A DNA stretch of 64,000 bases from Micrococcus sp. 2A (GTDB lineage: Bacteria; Actinomycetota; Actinomycetes; Actinomycetales; Micrococcaceae), in contig NZ_CP154351.1 of NCBI RefSeq assembly GCF_039519235.1, positions 1,798,001 through 1,862,000 of the forward strand. Direction: 5' to 3'. Below the pieces are notes generated by a model. That model worked only from the letters and a program-made list of their open reading frames with translations, did no database searches and was not told where the DNA came from. Below are positions 62,963 through 64,000 of the stretch, piece after piece. The position numbers were made by a program, and so were the translations under genes. Position 1 is the stretch's first letter. Every line of letters begins with the position of its first letter.

Positions 62963-64000
62963 ATGCGAGCACTCACCTGGCAGGGAAAGCGAACCGTCTC
63001 CGTCGAGGACGTCCCGGATCCGCGGATCCAGGAGCCCACGGACGCCATCATCAAGGTCACCTCCACGGGCATCTGCGGATCGGACCTGCACCTCTACGAG
63101 GTGCTGGGCCCGTTCATGGACGCGGGCGACGTGATCGGGCACGAGCCCATGGGCATCGTGGAGGAGGTCGGCTCGGCCGTCACCCACATCAAGCCCGGCG
63201 ACCGCGTGGTCATCCCCTTCATCATCGCCTGCGGGCACTGCTGGATGTGCGAGCGCGGGCTGCAGTCCCAGTGCGAGACCACTCAGGTCCGCTCCCAGGG
63301 CTCCGGCGCGGCCCTGCTGGGCTACTCCCGCCTCTACGGCTCCGTGCCCGGCGGCCAGGCCCAGTACTTGCGGGTCCCCCACGCCGACTACGGGCCCATC
63401 AAGGTCCCCCACACCGGCCCCGACGAGCAGTGGCTGTTCCTTTCCGACGTGGTCCCCACCGCGTGGCAGGGCGTGCAGTACGCGAACGTCCCCGCCGGCG
63501 GCACGCTCGCCGTGCTGGGCCTCGGCCCCATCGGCCAGCTGGCCTCCCGCATCGGCGTGCACCTGGGGTACCGGGTGATCGGCGTGGACCCGGTGGCCGA
63601 GCGGCGCCACATGGCCGCCCGGCACGGCGTCGAGGTCATGGACATGCAGGGCTGGGGCGGCCGCGAGGTCCCCGAGCTGCTGCGCGAGGCCACCGGCGGG
63701 CGCGGCCCGGACGGCGTGGTGGACGCCGTCGGCATGGAGGCCCACGGCTCCCCCGTGGCCAAGGCCGCGCACCAGGCCGTGGGGATCCTGCCCGGCCCTG
63801 TGGGCCGGGCGGCCATGAAGACCTCCGGTGTGGACCGCCTCAACGCCCTCCACACGGCCATCGAGGCCGTCCGCCGCGGCGGCACGGTGTCCCTCTCCGG
63901 CGTGTACGGGGGCATGCAGGACCCGATGCCCATGTTGACCATGTTCGACAAGCAGATCACCCTCACCGAGGGCCAGTGCAACGTGAAGCGCTGGATCGAC
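62963..64000 (+). CDS. Zinc-dependent alcohol dehydrogenase (3' end outside window)
   Basis: 346 codons present. Medium-chain dehydrogenase: catalytic zinc site GICGSDLHLYE and GHEPMG, structural zinc cysteines CGHCWMCERGLQSQC, NAD-binding GLGPIGQLASRIGVH. The overall pattern resembles the glutathione-independent formaldehyde-dehydrogenase-like group of large MDRs. The substrate is unknown. The start is the ATG of MRALTWQGKR. Cut by the right edge; full length would be about 390. Confidence 0.9.
   Translation, partial: MRALTWQGKRTVSVEDVPDPRIQEPTDAIIKVTSTGICGSDLHLYEVLGPFMDAGDVIGHEPMGIVEEVGSAVTHIKPGDRVVIPFIIACGHCWMCERGLQSQCETTQVRSQGSGAALLGYSRLYGSVPGGQAQYLRVPHADYGPIKVPHTGPDEQWLFLSDVVPTAWQGVQYANVPAGGTLAVLGLGPIGQLASRIGVHLGYRVIGVDPVAERRHMAARHGVEVMDMQGWGGREVPELLREATGGRGPDGVVDAVGMEAHGSPVAKAAHQAVGILPGPVGRAAMKTSGVDRLNALHTAIEAVRRGGTVSLSGVYGGMQDPMPMLTMFDKQITLTEGQCNVKRWID

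Noticed and set aside
61453..63072. Long minus-strand extension of the nucleotide-sugar dehydrogenase frame across the Wzz-kinase gene
   Set aside because: The family start is at 61137; the extension is antisense to a clear Wzz/BY-kinase gene.

Overview
The window is a 64 kb piece of a very high-GC actinobacterial chromosome. Several traits point to Micrococcales, probably Micrococcaceae (Micrococcus or a close relative): GTG starts and GTGA/ATGA overlaps are common, a second IMPDH-like gene (GuaB3) sits beside guaB, a THUMP-like methyltransferase is present, groESL carries CIRCE operators, and hsp20 carries HAIR-like and sigma-R/H-like sites. The taxonomic call is inference; no rRNA or tRNA gene is visible. 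Genes at both edges (ychF on the left, a zinc alcohol dehydrogenase on the right) are cut by the window.

Left part, 1-20.8 kb, is mostly housekeeping: ychF, a stress-regulated hsp20, an MFS transporter, a macro-domain protein, rmuC, ispH, xseA-xseB, a PfpI-type protein, PPK2, alaA, a lipoprotein plus Nudix pair, a TPR protein, an APH-like phosphotransferase, a GNAT enzyme, 5-formyl-THF cyclo-ligase and an FmdB zinc-ribbon protein. A gluconokinase gene here (5.6-6.0 kb) is broken by a frame-disrupting internal deletion.

Middle part, 20.8-36.7 kb, holds a long minus-strand guanine-nucleotide block (guaB, guaB3, SURF1, DUF3817, guaA). It is followed by a 1252-residue helicase/nuclease-like protein whose Walker A lysine, DEAD-type glutamate and nuclease residues all look eroded; its stop overlaps a small ORF ending in an aromatic tail. 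Next come a dicarboxylate symporter, groL and groS with two CIRCE operators and a strong intercistronic hairpin, and a DUF559 (Vsr-like) gene bracketed by two related 57-bp palindromes.

Right part, 36.7-61.1 kb, holds an iron-siderophore ABC operon with a DtxR/IdeR-like box, a methyltransferase, a GCS2 ligase, and then a surface-polysaccharide locus. The locus has a plus-strand arm (CapK-like ligase, left-handed beta-helix acyltransferase, Wzx flippase) and a long minus-strand arm. The minus arm encodes a nucleotide-sugar dehydrogenase, a FlaA1/PglF-like dehydratase, a GT4-GNAT fusion, a DegT aminotransferase, a PglC-like initiating transferase and the CapE-CapF-CapG set for UDP-N-acetyl-L-fucosamine. 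After these come a Wzy-like polymerase in a clearly lower-GC island, a chimeric reading frame joining a glycosyltransferase N-terminus to the tail of a second Wzy, and a complete glycosyltransferase. A divergent Wzz/BY-kinase gene follows. Read together, lipid-linked repeat units would be started by the PglC-like enzyme, extended by the glycosyltransferases, flipped by Wzx, polymerised by the island Wzy and length-controlled by Wzz-BYK. The chimera looks like the scar of a polymerase exchange.
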